The notes beneath the pieces were generated by a model. That model ran no database searches. It saw only the letters and a list, made by a program, of their open reading frames with translations, and was not told the DNA's origin. Made by a program: the position numbers and the translations under genes. From positions 1-64,000 of the forward strand of contig DUUM01000431.1 in assembly GCA_012841565.1 (NCBI GenBank): a stretch of 64,000 nucleotides of DNA, in the 5' to 3' direction. Origin of the DNA: Candidatus Epulonipiscium sp. (GTDB taxonomy: Bacteria > Bacillota_A > Clostridia > Lachnospirales > Cellulosilyticaceae). Shown here piece after piece: positions 55,578 to 63,148 of the stretch (position 1 is the stretch's first letter; each line of letters starts with the position of its first letter).

Positions 55578-56225
55578 ATGAAAAGAAAAGTAATTTCAGC
55601 ACTACTTATTGTGACGGGCTTATTAGTTGTAGCATATCCAAAAATATCAGATATATACTTAAATTATAGACAAGATAAGCTAATGCAAGAATGGGAACAA
55701 ATTCTAACGGTAGTAGATAATCATGAGGAGGATCAAGAAGTAGAGCAGGTACTTATAAAAACAAAAGACCAAGTAAATGTGGAATCAGTAGATGACCAAT
55801 TTGAAAATAGGCGAGAAGAATTTAATGAAAAGGGTATAGAGGGCATCCTAAGTATTGAAAAAATAGAATTAAGCTTGCCTATACTAACAGGTAGCACCAA
55901 AGGAAATCTAAGAAAATCCGTAGCTAGCGTTGAAAAGACGGGTAAACTTGGCGAAGTTGGAAACTACGCCATAGCAGGTCATAGGAATCGTACCTATGGT
56001 AGTATTTTTAATAGATTAGATGAAGTTAGCGTAGGAGATCATATTGGACTTAATAACGGGGAAGAACAATATGATTACACAGTGGTAGAAAAGCTATATG
56101 TTAAACCAGAAGAAGTATGGGTGTTAAATGGTAATAAGACAGATAAAGAAGTAACACTTATAACCTGTCATCCTAGAGTTAACCCAACCCATCGACTGAT
56201 TATCAAAGGGAAAATAGTAGAGTAG
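55578..56225 (+). CDS. Sortase (probably class D)
   Basis: A 215-residue membrane-anchored transpeptidase: N-terminal membrane helix (about 5-20), a charged linker, and a sortase beta-barrel from about 85. The catalytic residues are His135 (AGHRNRTYGSIF), Cys197 (TLITCHP) and Arg206 (NPTHRLIIKG). TLITC and overall size fit class D better than class B or C; class A is possible. ATG 55578 is five bases after AGAGGTGA; a GTG at 55569 falls inside that site. The LPKTG protein encoded just upstream is its natural substrate. Confidence 0.9.
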   Translation: MKRKVISALLIVTGLLVVAYPKISDIYLNYRQDKLMQEWEQILTVVDNHEEDQEVEQVLIKTKDQVNVESVDDQFENRREEFNEKGIEGILSIEKIELSLPILTGSTKGNLRKSVASVEKTGKLGEVGNYAIAGHRNRTYGSIFNRLDEVSVGDHIGLNNGEEQYDYTVVEKLYVKPEEVWVLNGNKTDKEVTLITCHPRVNPTHRLIIKGKIVE

Positions 56226-56262
56226 GAGAGAGTGGGATGAGACCGTTGTCTTGGAAAGGCTA

Positions 56263-56291
56263 TTGACAAATTGCCTAAGGAATGGTATTCT
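56263..56291 (+). promoter_or_regulatory. Promoter driving the c-di-GMP riboswitch transcript
   Basis: TTGACA (56263-56268), 17-bp spacer, TATTCT (56286-56291), giving a start about 30 bp before the riboswitch core. Confidence 0.7.
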
Positions 56292-56329
56292 ATGGGTGTA
56301 ACAACTAACTAAATACACAATTATCAGGT

Positions 56330-56423
56330 GCTTTCCGCCGATAAAGGCAAACCTAGTGAAAACTAGGGACGCAAAACTAAAGGGTCTTCCTTAGAAATAA
56401 GAAGATAGCCAGTTACCGAAAGG
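56330..56423 (+). ncRNA. c-di-GMP-I (GEMM-I) riboswitch
   Basis: The core matches GEMM-I. GGCAAACC (56346-56353) leads into stem CCTAGT with GAAA tetraloop and ACTAGG (56352-56367). GACGCAAA (56368-56375) follows, then a second stem-loop and the closing TAGCCAG-TTACCG (56406-56418). P1 is CTTTC (56331-56335) with GAAAG (56418-56422). No terminator follows. The SD AGGGGAG (56421-56427) touches P1, and CTTTCC (56331-56336) could alternatively pair with GGGGAG, so control is probably at translation initiation. The direction cannot be fixed from sequence. It controls the transglutaminase-like gene 11 bp downstream. Confidence 0.92.
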
Positions 56424-56434
56424 GGAGTTTTATT

Positions 56435-57229
56435 ATGTTTAAACTAGGGAAAATAAAAATGGTAGCAATGTTAACATTTATGTTAATACCAATAGCAGTT
56501 TATGGACAAACAGCAACGATTGATAAAACTCAATTAAGTAATGGTGTTATAAATGTAAGTTATAAGTCTTCAGAAGACAAAAAAACAAAAGTTATGGTAT
56601 CTAAAGGGTCAGATAAATATACTTATGATCTAAAATCAGAGGGCCAATACCCACTACAATTTGGCAATGGAGACTATACAGTCTCTATTCTAGAGAATGC
56701 TTCAGGTAATCAATATAAAGTAGTAACACAAGAAACCCTTAAGTTCAGTGCTAATAATATAAATGCAGTTTATTTACAATCAATTGATATGATTAATTGG
56801 GATAACAATATGAAAGCAATTAAGATAGCAAAAGAATTAACAAAGGGGCTTAATACAGATAAAGAAAAAGCAACAGTATTATATAACTATGTTGCTAAAA
56901 ATATAAAGTATGATTACAATAAAGCAGCTACAGTAGTAGCTGGCTATATTCCTTCAATAGATGCAACTTTAAATACATCTTTAGGAATATGTTTCGATTA
57001 TTCAGTGGTATACGCAGCTATGATGCGTAGCGTAGGCGTTCCTACAAAAGTGATTATGGGACAAAACATAGATATTAAAGAGTATCATGCGTGGAACGAA
57101 GTCTATTTAAGTGAAAGCAATCAATGGGTTACAATCGATACAACTTATGATGCGCCGTCAATTCAAAAGGGTATCCCTACTGCAATGATAAAAAATATAA
57201 GTGACTATACAACAGAAAAACAGTATTAA
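56435..57229 (+). CDS. Secreted transglutaminase-like cysteine protease candidate under c-di-GMP control
   Basis: A 264-residue exported protein: signal peptide (1-24, ending VYGQ), a beta-sandwich-like N-terminal region (about 28-105) and a transglutaminase-like domain (about 120-245). The papain-like triad is complete: Cys186 in LGICFDYS, His218 in EYHAWNEV and Asp235 in WVTIDTTYD. Bacterial members are mostly peptidases or amidases rather than cross-linkers. It is the only gene downstream of the GEMM-I riboswitch and follows the adhesin and sortase genes, so cleavage, release or cross-linking of surface protein is an attractive but untested role. A terminator follows. Confidence 0.88.
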   Translation: MFKLGKIKMVAMLTFMLIPIAVYGQTATIDKTQLSNGVINVSYKSSEDKKTKVMVSKGSDKYTYDLKSEGQYPLQFGNGDYTVSILENASGNQYKVVTQETLKFSANNINAVYLQSIDMINWDNNMKAIKIAKELTKGLNTDKEKATVLYNYVAKNIKYDYNKAATVVAGYIPSIDATLNTSLGICFDYSVVYAAMMRSVGVPTKVIMGQNIDIKEYHAWNEVYLSESNQWVTIDTTYDAPSIQKGIPTAMIKNISDYTTEKQY

Positions 57230-57243
57230 CCTAAATGAACCTC

Positions 57244-57283
57244 AAAAACAGTATTAAGTCACGTGACTTAATACTGTTTTTTT
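57244..57283 (+). terminator. Intrinsic terminator after transglutaminase-like gene
   Basis: A perfect 38-base palindrome (57244-57262 with 57263-57281) centred on CACGTG and ending in seven T. Confidence 0.88.
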
Positions 57284-57326
57284 GTGTATAATAGAGCTAT
57301 AACTATAAAATAAGGAGGCGTTACAA

Positions 57327-58076
57327 ATGGAGAAATTATATCACATAGGACTTGATAATAGCCATGGTGCAAAATACGCTATTCTTCCAGGAGATCCAGG
57401 GAGAGTAGAGAAAATAGCATCCTATTTAGACAATGCAAAATACATTGGAACCAATAGGGAATACACAACTTGGCTAGGTGAAATTGAAGGAGAAAAGGTT
57501 TTAGTGATGTCAACGGGGATGGGGGGGCCTTCTACCGCTATTGGTGTAGAAGAGTTAGTGATGACAGGTGTAGAAACCTTTATTAGAATTGGAACATGTG
57601 GTGGAATGGCGACTAAGGTTATAGGCGGGGACTTAGTCATTGCAAACGGAGCCATTAGAGCTGAGGGGACATCAAGAGAATATGTACCTATTGAGTTTCC
57701 AGCCATTTCAGATTTTGATGTTACCTCTGCATTAGTAACTGGGGCCAAAGAGATTGGAAAAACCTTTCATACAGGAGTCGTACAATGTAAAGATTCATTT
57801 TACGGGCAACATGATCCTAATAGAATGCCTGTCTCCTATATGCTAAATAATCAGTGGGATGCATGGATTAAAGCGGGCTGCCTTGCATCTGAAATGGAAA
57901 GTTCTACACTGTTTGCAGTAGCTTCAGTATTAGGGGTTAAAGCAGGCTGTATTTTATCAGTGGTGTGGAATCAAGAACGAGAAAAATTAGGATTAGAAAA
58001 TCCGCATCATCATGATACGACAGATGCTATAGCGGCAACCCTTGCAGCAATTAAAGTGCTCATTAAAGGTAAATAA
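57327..58076 (+). CDS. udp: Uridine phosphorylase
   Basis: A 249-residue nucleoside phosphorylase of the NP-I family cleaving uridine to uracil and ribose-1-phosphate. AILPGDPGRVEKIA binds phosphate, TGMGGPSTAIGVEEL and IRIGTCGGM are family signatures, and SEMESSTLFAVASVLG holds the ribose-binding Met-Glu. The pattern QCKDSFYGQHDPNRMPV favours uridine over purine nucleosides. AAGGAGGCG precedes ATG 57327. It stands alone between terminators and the hyd leader. Confidence 0.9.
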   Translation: MEKLYHIGLDNSHGAKYAILPGDPGRVEKIASYLDNAKYIGTNREYTTWLGEIEGEKVLVMSTGMGGPSTAIGVEELVMTGVETFIRIGTCGGMATKVIGGDLVIANGAIRAEGTSREYVPIEFPAISDFDVTSALVTGAKEIGKTFHTGVVQCKDSFYGQHDPNRMPVSYMLNNQWDAWIKAGCLASEMESSTLFAVASVLGVKAGCILSVVWNQEREKLGLENPHHHDTTDAIAATLAAIKVLIKGK

Positions 58077-58082
58077 TTTTTG

Positions 58083-58111
58083 TTGACTTGTTTAAACTTA
58101 TAAAATAGAAT
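58083..58111 (+). promoter_or_regulatory. Promoter of the hydrogenase maturation leader
   Basis: TTGACT (58083-58088), 17-bp spacer, TAGAAT (58106-58111), right after udp. It implies a leader RNA of about 210 bases before the first gene. Confidence 0.7.
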
Positions 58112-58117
58112 AATAGT

Positions 58118-58303
58118 ATAAGTACATGTACTAAGAGAGGAATCTTTTGGTACATGTAACCAGAAACAGCTAATAATAACCTATTCCTAACAAAAAAGAG
58201 TGTGCTCTAATTTGAAAGGTGACGGACATATAATGGTACCTGTTTTTTTGGTATACAAAAATGTTGATAAGTCGCACCTTTTAAAAAAGTGCGACTTTTT
58301 TAA
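58118..58303 (+). promoter_or_regulatory. Attenuator leader with terminator/antiterminator switch
   Basis: The terminator is AAGTCGCAC (58269-58277) with GTGCGACTT (58289-58297) and a T run to 58301. A competing antiterminator pairs 58211-58227 (TTTGAAAGGTGACGGAC) with 58271-58285 (GTCGCACCTTTTAAA) over about 15 bp with two single-base bulges, and uses the terminator 5' arm. Upstream are further pairings that could form a sensor: AGGAAT (58138-58143)/ATTCCT (58183-58188), and TACATGTAC (58123-58131)/GTACATGTA (58150-58158). No known riboswitch class was recognised. The folds are read by eye. Confidence 0.65.
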
Positions 58304-58316
58304 TGGGATTAATTAA
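58233..58316 (+). CDS. Possible 27-codon leader peptide
   Basis: ATG 58233 is preceded by AAAGGTGA (58215-58222). The frame reads through the terminator hairpin and stops at TAA 58314-58316, touching the SD of the next gene. The peptide begins MVPVFLVYKNVDKSHLLKKC. Translation would open the terminator, while the antiterminator would hide the peptide SD. It could be chance; no codon run typical of amino-acid attenuation is present. Confidence 0.35.
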   Translation: MVPVFLVYKNVDKSHLLKKCDFFNGIN

Positions 58317-58327
58317 GGAGGATGCGT

Positions 58328-58582
58328 ATGAAGAAAATTGCAGTTATTAGTGCTATTTTAGAGGAGCCTACAATTATTCAAAATGAATTCAATGAAGTAG
58401 TAGCTTCTTTTCAAAATATTGTCAGGGGAAGAATGGGACTTCCCTTTAATGAGGAGAAGATGTCAGTGGTTTCTTTAACTGTAGTGGGGGATTTAAATGA
58501 AATTAATAGCTTGACTGGAAAGTTAGGTAATATTCCCCATGTAACCGTTAAGACAGCCATATCAAAAAAGGAAATACAATAG
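58328..58582 (+). CDS. TM1266-family iron-only hydrogenase system regulator
   Basis: An 84-residue ACT/NikR-C-like small protein (MKKIAVISAILEEPTIIQNE, RGRMGLPFNEEKMSVVSLTV) typical of the putative iron-only hydrogenase system regulator family found next to hydE/F/G. It has no DNA-binding domain, so it may sense a ligand or regulate by protein contact. ATG 58322 overlaps AAGGAGG, so ATG 58328 is the likely start. hydG follows after 19 bp. Confidence 0.87.
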   Translation: MKKIAVISAILEEPTIIQNEFNEVVASFQNIVRGRMGLPFNEEKMSVVSLTVVGDLNEINSLTGKLGNIPHVTVKTAISKKEIQ

Positions 58583-58601
58583 TACATAATAGGAGGCAAA
58601 T

Positions 58602-59978
58602 ATGATTATTAACGATCAATACATTAACAGTTTACTTGAGGCATCTAAAGGGGTTTCTGAAGAAGAAATAGGAAGAATATTAGATAAAGCAGAAAAATAT
58701 GAAGGGTTATCACATGAAGAAGTTGCAGCCCTGCTGGTAACGGGTGAAGGTGAGCATATTAAAAGGATTTTTAATATAGCAGGGAAGATTAAAGAAAATA
58801 TTTATGGTAATAGAGTCGTAGTTTTTGCACCCTTATATGTTTCTGACTACTGTGTTAACAAGTGTAAATATTGTGGCTATAAGTGTGACCAGGATTTTAC
58901 CCGTAGAAGGTTAACCATGGATGAAATAAGAGAAGAAGTCGCTATATTGGAAAAAATGGGTCATAAACGTTTAGCCTTAGAGGCGGGAGAAGACCCTGTT
59001 AATTGTGATATTGATTACATATTAGAGTGTATCAAGACGATTTATGATATGAAACTAGGGAACGGAGAAATTAGAAGGGTTAATGTTAATATTGCAGCAA
59101 CCACGGTTGAAGAGTATAGAAAGTTAAAAGAAATAGGGATCGGAACCTATATTTTATTCCAAGAAACATACCATAAAGAAACTTATGAGGAGGTTCATCC
59201 TGTAGGTCCTAAACACAATTATGATTATCATTTAACTGCCTTTGATCGGGCTATGGAGGCAGGTATAGAAGATGTTGGTGGTGGGGTACTTGTTGGGCTT
59301 TATGAACCTTGTTATGAAGTTTTAAGCCTAATGCTTCATAATGAATACTTAGAAGAAAAGTATGGTGTTGGATTTCATACTATTTCAGTTCCGAGATTGA
59401 AACCAGCAGCTGGTTCTCCATTAACCGAATATAAACACCTAGTAGATGATGAAACCTTTAGAAAAATGGTTGCTATTATAAGACTAGCAGTCCCTTATAC
59501 AGGCATGATTATTTCCACCCGTGAAGACGAAAAGATGCGTAGAGAACTAATTAAAATGGGTGTTTCCCAGGTGAGTGCCGGGTCTAATGTAGAAGTTGGT
59601 GGTTACTCAGCAAGTGAACACGATAATAATAATAAACAGTTTGAATTAACGGATAGTAGGTCGGCAATGGAAATACTTAGTTGGCTTATTGAAGACGACT
59701 TAGTGCCTAGTTTTTGTACAGCGTGTTATAGGAAGGGCAGAACAGGGGACCGGTTTATGTCGCTTGCAAAATCAGGTAATATTAAAAATGTCTGTCATCC
59801 AAATGCATTAATGACATTGTGCGAATATATGGTTGACTTTGGTAGTGATGAATTTAAGGAACAAGCGGATACACTTATTCAAAGAGAGATTCCAAAGATT
59901 GAAAATGAGAAAGTAAGGAAGTTAGTAGAAGAAAATATTAAGAAGATTAAGGCTGGAGAAAGAGATCTCTATATCTAA
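58602..59978 (+). CDS. hydG: [FeFe]-hydrogenase H-cluster radical SAM maturase HydG
   Basis: A 458-residue radical-SAM tyrosine lyase producing the CO and CN ligands (as an Fe(CO)2CN-cysteine synthon) of the H-cluster. The SAM cluster motif is CVNKCKYC (Cys84, Cys88, Cys91). The second, C-terminal cluster motif is Cys372, Cys375 and Cys398 (CTACYRKGRTGDR to CHP), which is diagnostic for HydG over ThiH. GSNVEVGGYS near 327 is also typical. The AGGAGGC RBS precedes ATG 58602. hydF follows after 12 bp. Confidence 0.96.
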   Translation: MIINDQYINSLLEASKGVSEEEIGRILDKAEKYEGLSHEEVAALLVTGEGEHIKRIFNIAGKIKENIYGNRVVVFAPLYVSDYCVNKCKYCGYKCDQDFTRRRLTMDEIREEVAILEKMGHKRLALEAGEDPVNCDIDYILECIKTIYDMKLGNGEIRRVNVNIAATTVEEYRKLKEIGIGTYILFQETYHKETYEEVHPVGPKHNYDYHLTAFDRAMEAGIEDVGGGVLVGLYEPCYEVLSLMLHNEYLEEKYGVGFHTISVPRLKPAAGSPLTEYKHLVDDETFRKMVAIIRLAVPYTGMIISTREDEKMRRELIKMGVSQVSAGSNVEVGGYSASEHDNNNKQFELTDSRSAMEILSWLIEDDLVPSFCTACYRKGRTGDRFMSLAKSGNIKNVCHPNALMTLCEYMVDFGSDEFKEQADTLIQREIPKIENEKVRKLVEENIKKIKAGERDLYI

Positions 59979-59990
59979 AAGGGGGCCGCT

Positions 59991-61208
59991 ATGGAAAAGA
60001 CGCCAATTGCATCAAGATTACATGTTGGTATTTTTGGAAAGACAAATGCAGGAAAATCAAGTTTGTTTAATGCGATTTTTGGGCAAGATGTGGTGATTGT
60101 ATCAGAGCACAAGGGTACAACCACAGACCCCATTGTTAAGGCTATGGAACTTAACCCTTTTGGGCCTATTGCTCTTATTGATACTGCGGGCTTAGATGAT
60201 GATACGGTTATGGGGGAAAGCAGGGTAGGTAAAACAAAAGATATTTTAGGAAGAATAGACTTTGCTATCTACGCTACAGACATTAGAGTATTTGATGAAG
60301 TTGCCTATTTAGAGATGGTGTTACAGTTTAAAAAAAATAAAATATCTCATATCCTGGTTTTTACAAAAGAGGATCAAGTAACAAGCTTTAAAAAGCAAGC
60401 AATTAAAAAAACATATAAGGATGCAGTTTTTACATCTACTCATGATCCTAGTTCAATTAACACCTTGAAGTTAATAATAGGCAAGAGACTACAGAATCTA
60501 AAAACCAAGGATGAACCTCTTATAGGGGATTTATTACCCGAAAAGAGTACGGTGGTAATGGTGGTACCTCTTGATGAAGCAGCACCTAAGGGGCGATTGA
60601 TTTTGCCTCAAGTTCAATTTATTAGGGAATGCTTGGATTATGGCATTCAATGTTTGGTTACAAGGGAAACTGAACTAGCAGAAGCTTTAAAGAATCTAAA
60701 GAAGGTAGATCTTGTAGTGACTGATTCTCAGGTTTTTGGGATTGTTAATAAAATAGTTCCCAAGGAAATTCCCTTAACTTCTTTTTCTATGCTTTTAGCA
60801 AGACAAAAAGGTGATATAGATCAACTTATAGAAGGCGTTAAAAGTCTAGAGACTATCTCTGATAACGGAAGAATTTTGATGGCGGAAGGATGTTCACATA
60901 GTGATACCCATGAGGATATTGGTAGAGTAAAGATTCCTAACTTGATTAAAAAATATACAGGTAAACAACTTAAGTTTGATTTTTGTTCAGGCTACGATTT
61001 CCCTAAAGATTTAAAAGCCTATGATTTAGTTGTTCACTGTGGGGGATGCATGTTAAATAAGAAATCTGTTTTAACCCGCCTTTGGGTTTGCGAGGAGATA
61101 GAGGTTCCAGTTACCAATTATGGGGTTGCATTGGCATATCTCAATGGAATTTTACCAAGAAGTAGTGAAATATTTAAATTAGGATATGAGGTGGAAGGCC
61201 ATGATTGA
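59991..61208 (+). CDS. hydF: [FeFe]-hydrogenase H-cluster maturation GTPase HydF
   Basis: A 405-residue GTPase and scaffold that assembles the diiron subcluster and passes it to the hydrogenase. G1 is GKTNAGKS (16-23), G3 DTAGLDD (64-70) and FTKED the G4-like motif. The C-terminal cluster-binding motif is complete: Cys301 and His303 (CSH), then His349, Cys350 and Cys353 (HCGGC). It overlaps hydE by 8 bp, so the two are coupled. Confidence 0.95.
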   Translation: MEKTPIASRLHVGIFGKTNAGKSSLFNAIFGQDVVIVSEHKGTTTDPIVKAMELNPFGPIALIDTAGLDDDTVMGESRVGKTKDILGRIDFAIYATDIRVFDEVAYLEMVLQFKKNKISHILVFTKEDQVTSFKKQAIKKTYKDAVFTSTHDPSSINTLKLIIGKRLQNLKTKDEPLIGDLLPEKSTVVMVVPLDEAAPKGRLILPQVQFIRECLDYGIQCLVTRETELAEALKNLKKVDLVVTDSQVFGIVNKIVPKEIPLTSFSMLLARQKGDIDQLIEGVKSLETISDNGRILMAEGCSHSDTHEDIGRVKIPNLIKKYTGKQLKFDFCSGYDFPKDLKAYDLVVHCGGCMLNKKSVLTRLWVCEEIEVPVTNYGVALAYLNGILPRSSEIFKLGYEVEGHD

Positions 61209-62232
61209 GAAGTTATATAAAACCAATGTGTTAAGCCGAGATGAATTAATTAAACTGATAGAAGAAAATATAGAAAAGACAGACACTAAGCTACTAGAGG
61301 CAGCTAATAAAACAAGGGAAAAATACTATGATAAAAAGGTGTTTTTTAGGGGACTAATCGAACTTAGTAATTACTGTAAAAATGATTGCTATTATTGTGG
61401 GATTAGGCGCAGTAATGACAAAGCCCATAGATATAGGTTGACGAAAGAAGATATAATGAATTGTTGCAAAAATGGTTATGATCTTGGATTTAGAACCTTT
61501 GTACTTCAAGGTGGGGAAGATGCTTATTATACGGATGAGAAGGTAGTGGAAATTGTTAGCCACATAAAAAGAGAGTACCCAGATTGTGCCATTACTCTTT
61601 CCTTAGGAGAAAAATCCTTTGAAACCTATAAAAAATATTATGATGCAGGGGCTGATCGTTATTTACTAAGACACGAGACAGCCACAGATGAGCACTATGC
61701 AAAACTTCATCCACCTAAAATGACCTTTGAGACCCGTAAGCAATGCCTGTACGATTTAAAAGAAATAGGATTTCAAACAGGAGCAGGCCTGATGGTAGGA
61801 TCCCCTTATCAAACCATTGAAAATCTTGCGGATGACTTATTATTTTTAAAAGAATTAAATCCTGAGATGGTAGGAATTGGCCCATTTATCCCTCATCAAG
61901 ATACGCCTTTTGCAAAAGAAAAACCAGGAACGCTAGAAGCAACGATAGCTATTGTTGCCATTACAAGGCTGCTGCTACCAAAATCTTTACTTCCGGCTAC
62001 AACAGCCTTGGGAACAATTGATCCTTTAGGAAGAGAAAAAGGCCTCCAAGCAGGAGCGAATGTCGTTATGCCAAATCTTTCACCTATCAGTGTTAGAAAA
62101 GATTACTCCCTATATGATAATAAAATATGCACTAATGATGAAGCTGCTGAATGCAGAGAGTGTATATCTGGTAGAATTATGCGAACGGGATTTGTTCCTG
62201 ATTTATCCAGAGGAGATTATTTTGATATATAG
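61201..62232 (+). CDS. hydE: [FeFe]-hydrogenase H-cluster radical SAM maturase HydE
   Basis: A 343-residue radical SAM protein thought to convert the HydG product toward the azadithiolate-bridged diiron unit. SAM cluster motif CKNDCYYC (Cys59, Cys63, Cys66); VLQGGEDAYYTDEKV and GPFIPHQDTPFA are HydE-like; the C-terminal CRECISGR segment could hold an accessory site. ATG 61201 is supported by GAGGTGG; ATG 61186 precedes that site. The stop is only 4 bp from the convergent crp/fnr stop, leaving no room for a terminator. Confidence 0.94.
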   Translation: MIEKLYKTNVLSRDELIKLIEENIEKTDTKLLEAANKTREKYYDKKVFFRGLIELSNYCKNDCYYCGIRRSNDKAHRYRLTKEDIMNCCKNGYDLGFRTFVLQGGEDAYYTDEKVVEIVSHIKREYPDCAITLSLGEKSFETYKKYYDAGADRYLLRHETATDEHYAKLHPPKMTFETRKQCLYDLKEIGFQTGAGLMVGSPYQTIENLADDLLFLKELNPEMVGIGPFIPHQDTPFAKEKPGTLEATIAIVAITRLLLPKSLLPATTALGTIDPLGREKGLQAGANVVMPNLSPISVRKDYSLYDNKICTNDEAAECRECISGRIMRTGFVPDLSRGDYFDI

Positions 62233-62236
62233 AGGA

Positions 62237-62968
62237 TTACGCCACCAAATCTTTAAGAATAGCTAATGATTTAATAAGTATAGCCCTATTGCCAATGACT
62301 TCAATAATGTCTTGGCTTTGAAAGTAAGATAATTTTCGGCTAATGGTTTCTCTTGTAACGCCAATAAAGTTGGCCATATCTTCCCGGCTCATGGTGAGGT
62401 GTATATAGACTTGGTCGGAGTTCTCTGCATCAGGTTCCCCGAATGTTTTAGAAAGATTTAAAAGTAAAGAGGCAAGACGTGTTTCTATATCCTTGGTTGT
62501 GACAGTTTGAATTAAATTTTCTAATTCAAAAATCCGATCGTGTGCATATTCTAGAACCTTTAAACTAATATTAGGATTGGTTTTTATAATATGATCGAAA
62601 TCATTCTTATGAATGGTGCAAAGGGTAATATCTTCCAGGGCAATAGCACTAAAAGGTAAGACACCTTTTTTAAGTAAACTAAGGTCACCCAAGAATTCAC
62701 CTTCATTTAGGATGTATAGAATTTGTTCCTTTCCATCTTTATTGTACTTAAAAACTTTCATACTTCCACTATTAAGAATATATAATTTGTCAAAAGATTG
62801 TCCTTCGCTAAAAATAAGATCACCCTTGCTAAATTGTACTTGTGCAACTAAGCCGGTTATTTGCATTAACTCTTCATCAGAAAGAGATGCAAAAAGAGAA
62901 ACTTTTTTAGCACAATACTGATGGGAGCAATTACACCCATTGCCACAAAAATTGTTAGAAGTAGTCAT
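62237..62968 (-). CDS. Crp/Fnr-family regulator with Cys-rich N-terminus
   Basis: A 243-residue regulator: a cyclic-nucleotide-binding-type beta-roll (about 25-140, FSKGDLIFSEGQSFDKLYIL), dimerisation helix (about 145-165) and winged helix (about 180-235, MSREDMANFIGVTRETISRK). Four cysteines crowd the N-terminus (Cys8, Cys12, Cys14, Cys19), as in FNR-type proteins that bind an oxygen- or NO-sensitive [4Fe-4S] cluster, although spacing differs from E. coli FNR. The neighbours (hyd maturases, ferredoxin) fit redox control. GGAGGGA precedes ATG 62968. A TGTGC-N6-TCACA site lies 40 bp upstream. Confidence 0.9.
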   Translation of the reverse strand: MTTSNNFCGNGCNCSHQYCAKKVSLFASLSDEELMQITGLVAQVQFSKGDLIFSEGQSFDKLYILNSGSMKVFKYNKDGKEQILYILNEGEFLGDLSLLKKGVLPFSAIALEDITLCTIHKNDFDHIIKTNPNISLKVLEYAHDRIFELENLIQTVTTKDIETRLASLLLNLSKTFGEPDAENSDQVYIHLTMSREDMANFIGVTRETISRKLSYFQSQDIIEVIGNRAILIKSLAILKDLVA

Positions 62969-63007
62969 AAATTTATCCCTCCAAAATAATGATGTATTAA
63001 TTATACC

Positions 63008-63025
63008 ATGTGCTTTGAATCACAT
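63008..63025. promoter_or_regulatory. Crp/Fnr-type operator between the regulator and ferredoxin genes
   Basis: ATGTG-CTTTGAAT-CACAT is a palindrome containing TGTGC-N6-TCACA (63009-63024), one base off TGTGA-N6-TCACA. Its place in the divergent intergenic region suggests autoregulation and/or control of the ferredoxin. Confidence 0.6.
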
Positions 63026-63148
63026 ACAAAGAAATTTTAATTTGTATAATTAAGTTATAGGAATAAATAATAAGAAATACATTATTTTAAAACTTATCGT
63101 ATAAGTTTGCTTTAAGAAGGAATAATAGATTAATAAAGGAGTGATTCA

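Noticed and set aside
58118..58303. T-box, SAM, TPP, cobalamin or GEMM riboswitch in the hyd leader
   Set aside because: Core motifs of these classes (for example the T-box GGTGGNACCGCG, or GEMM GGCAAACC) are absent; kept only as an unassigned attenuator.
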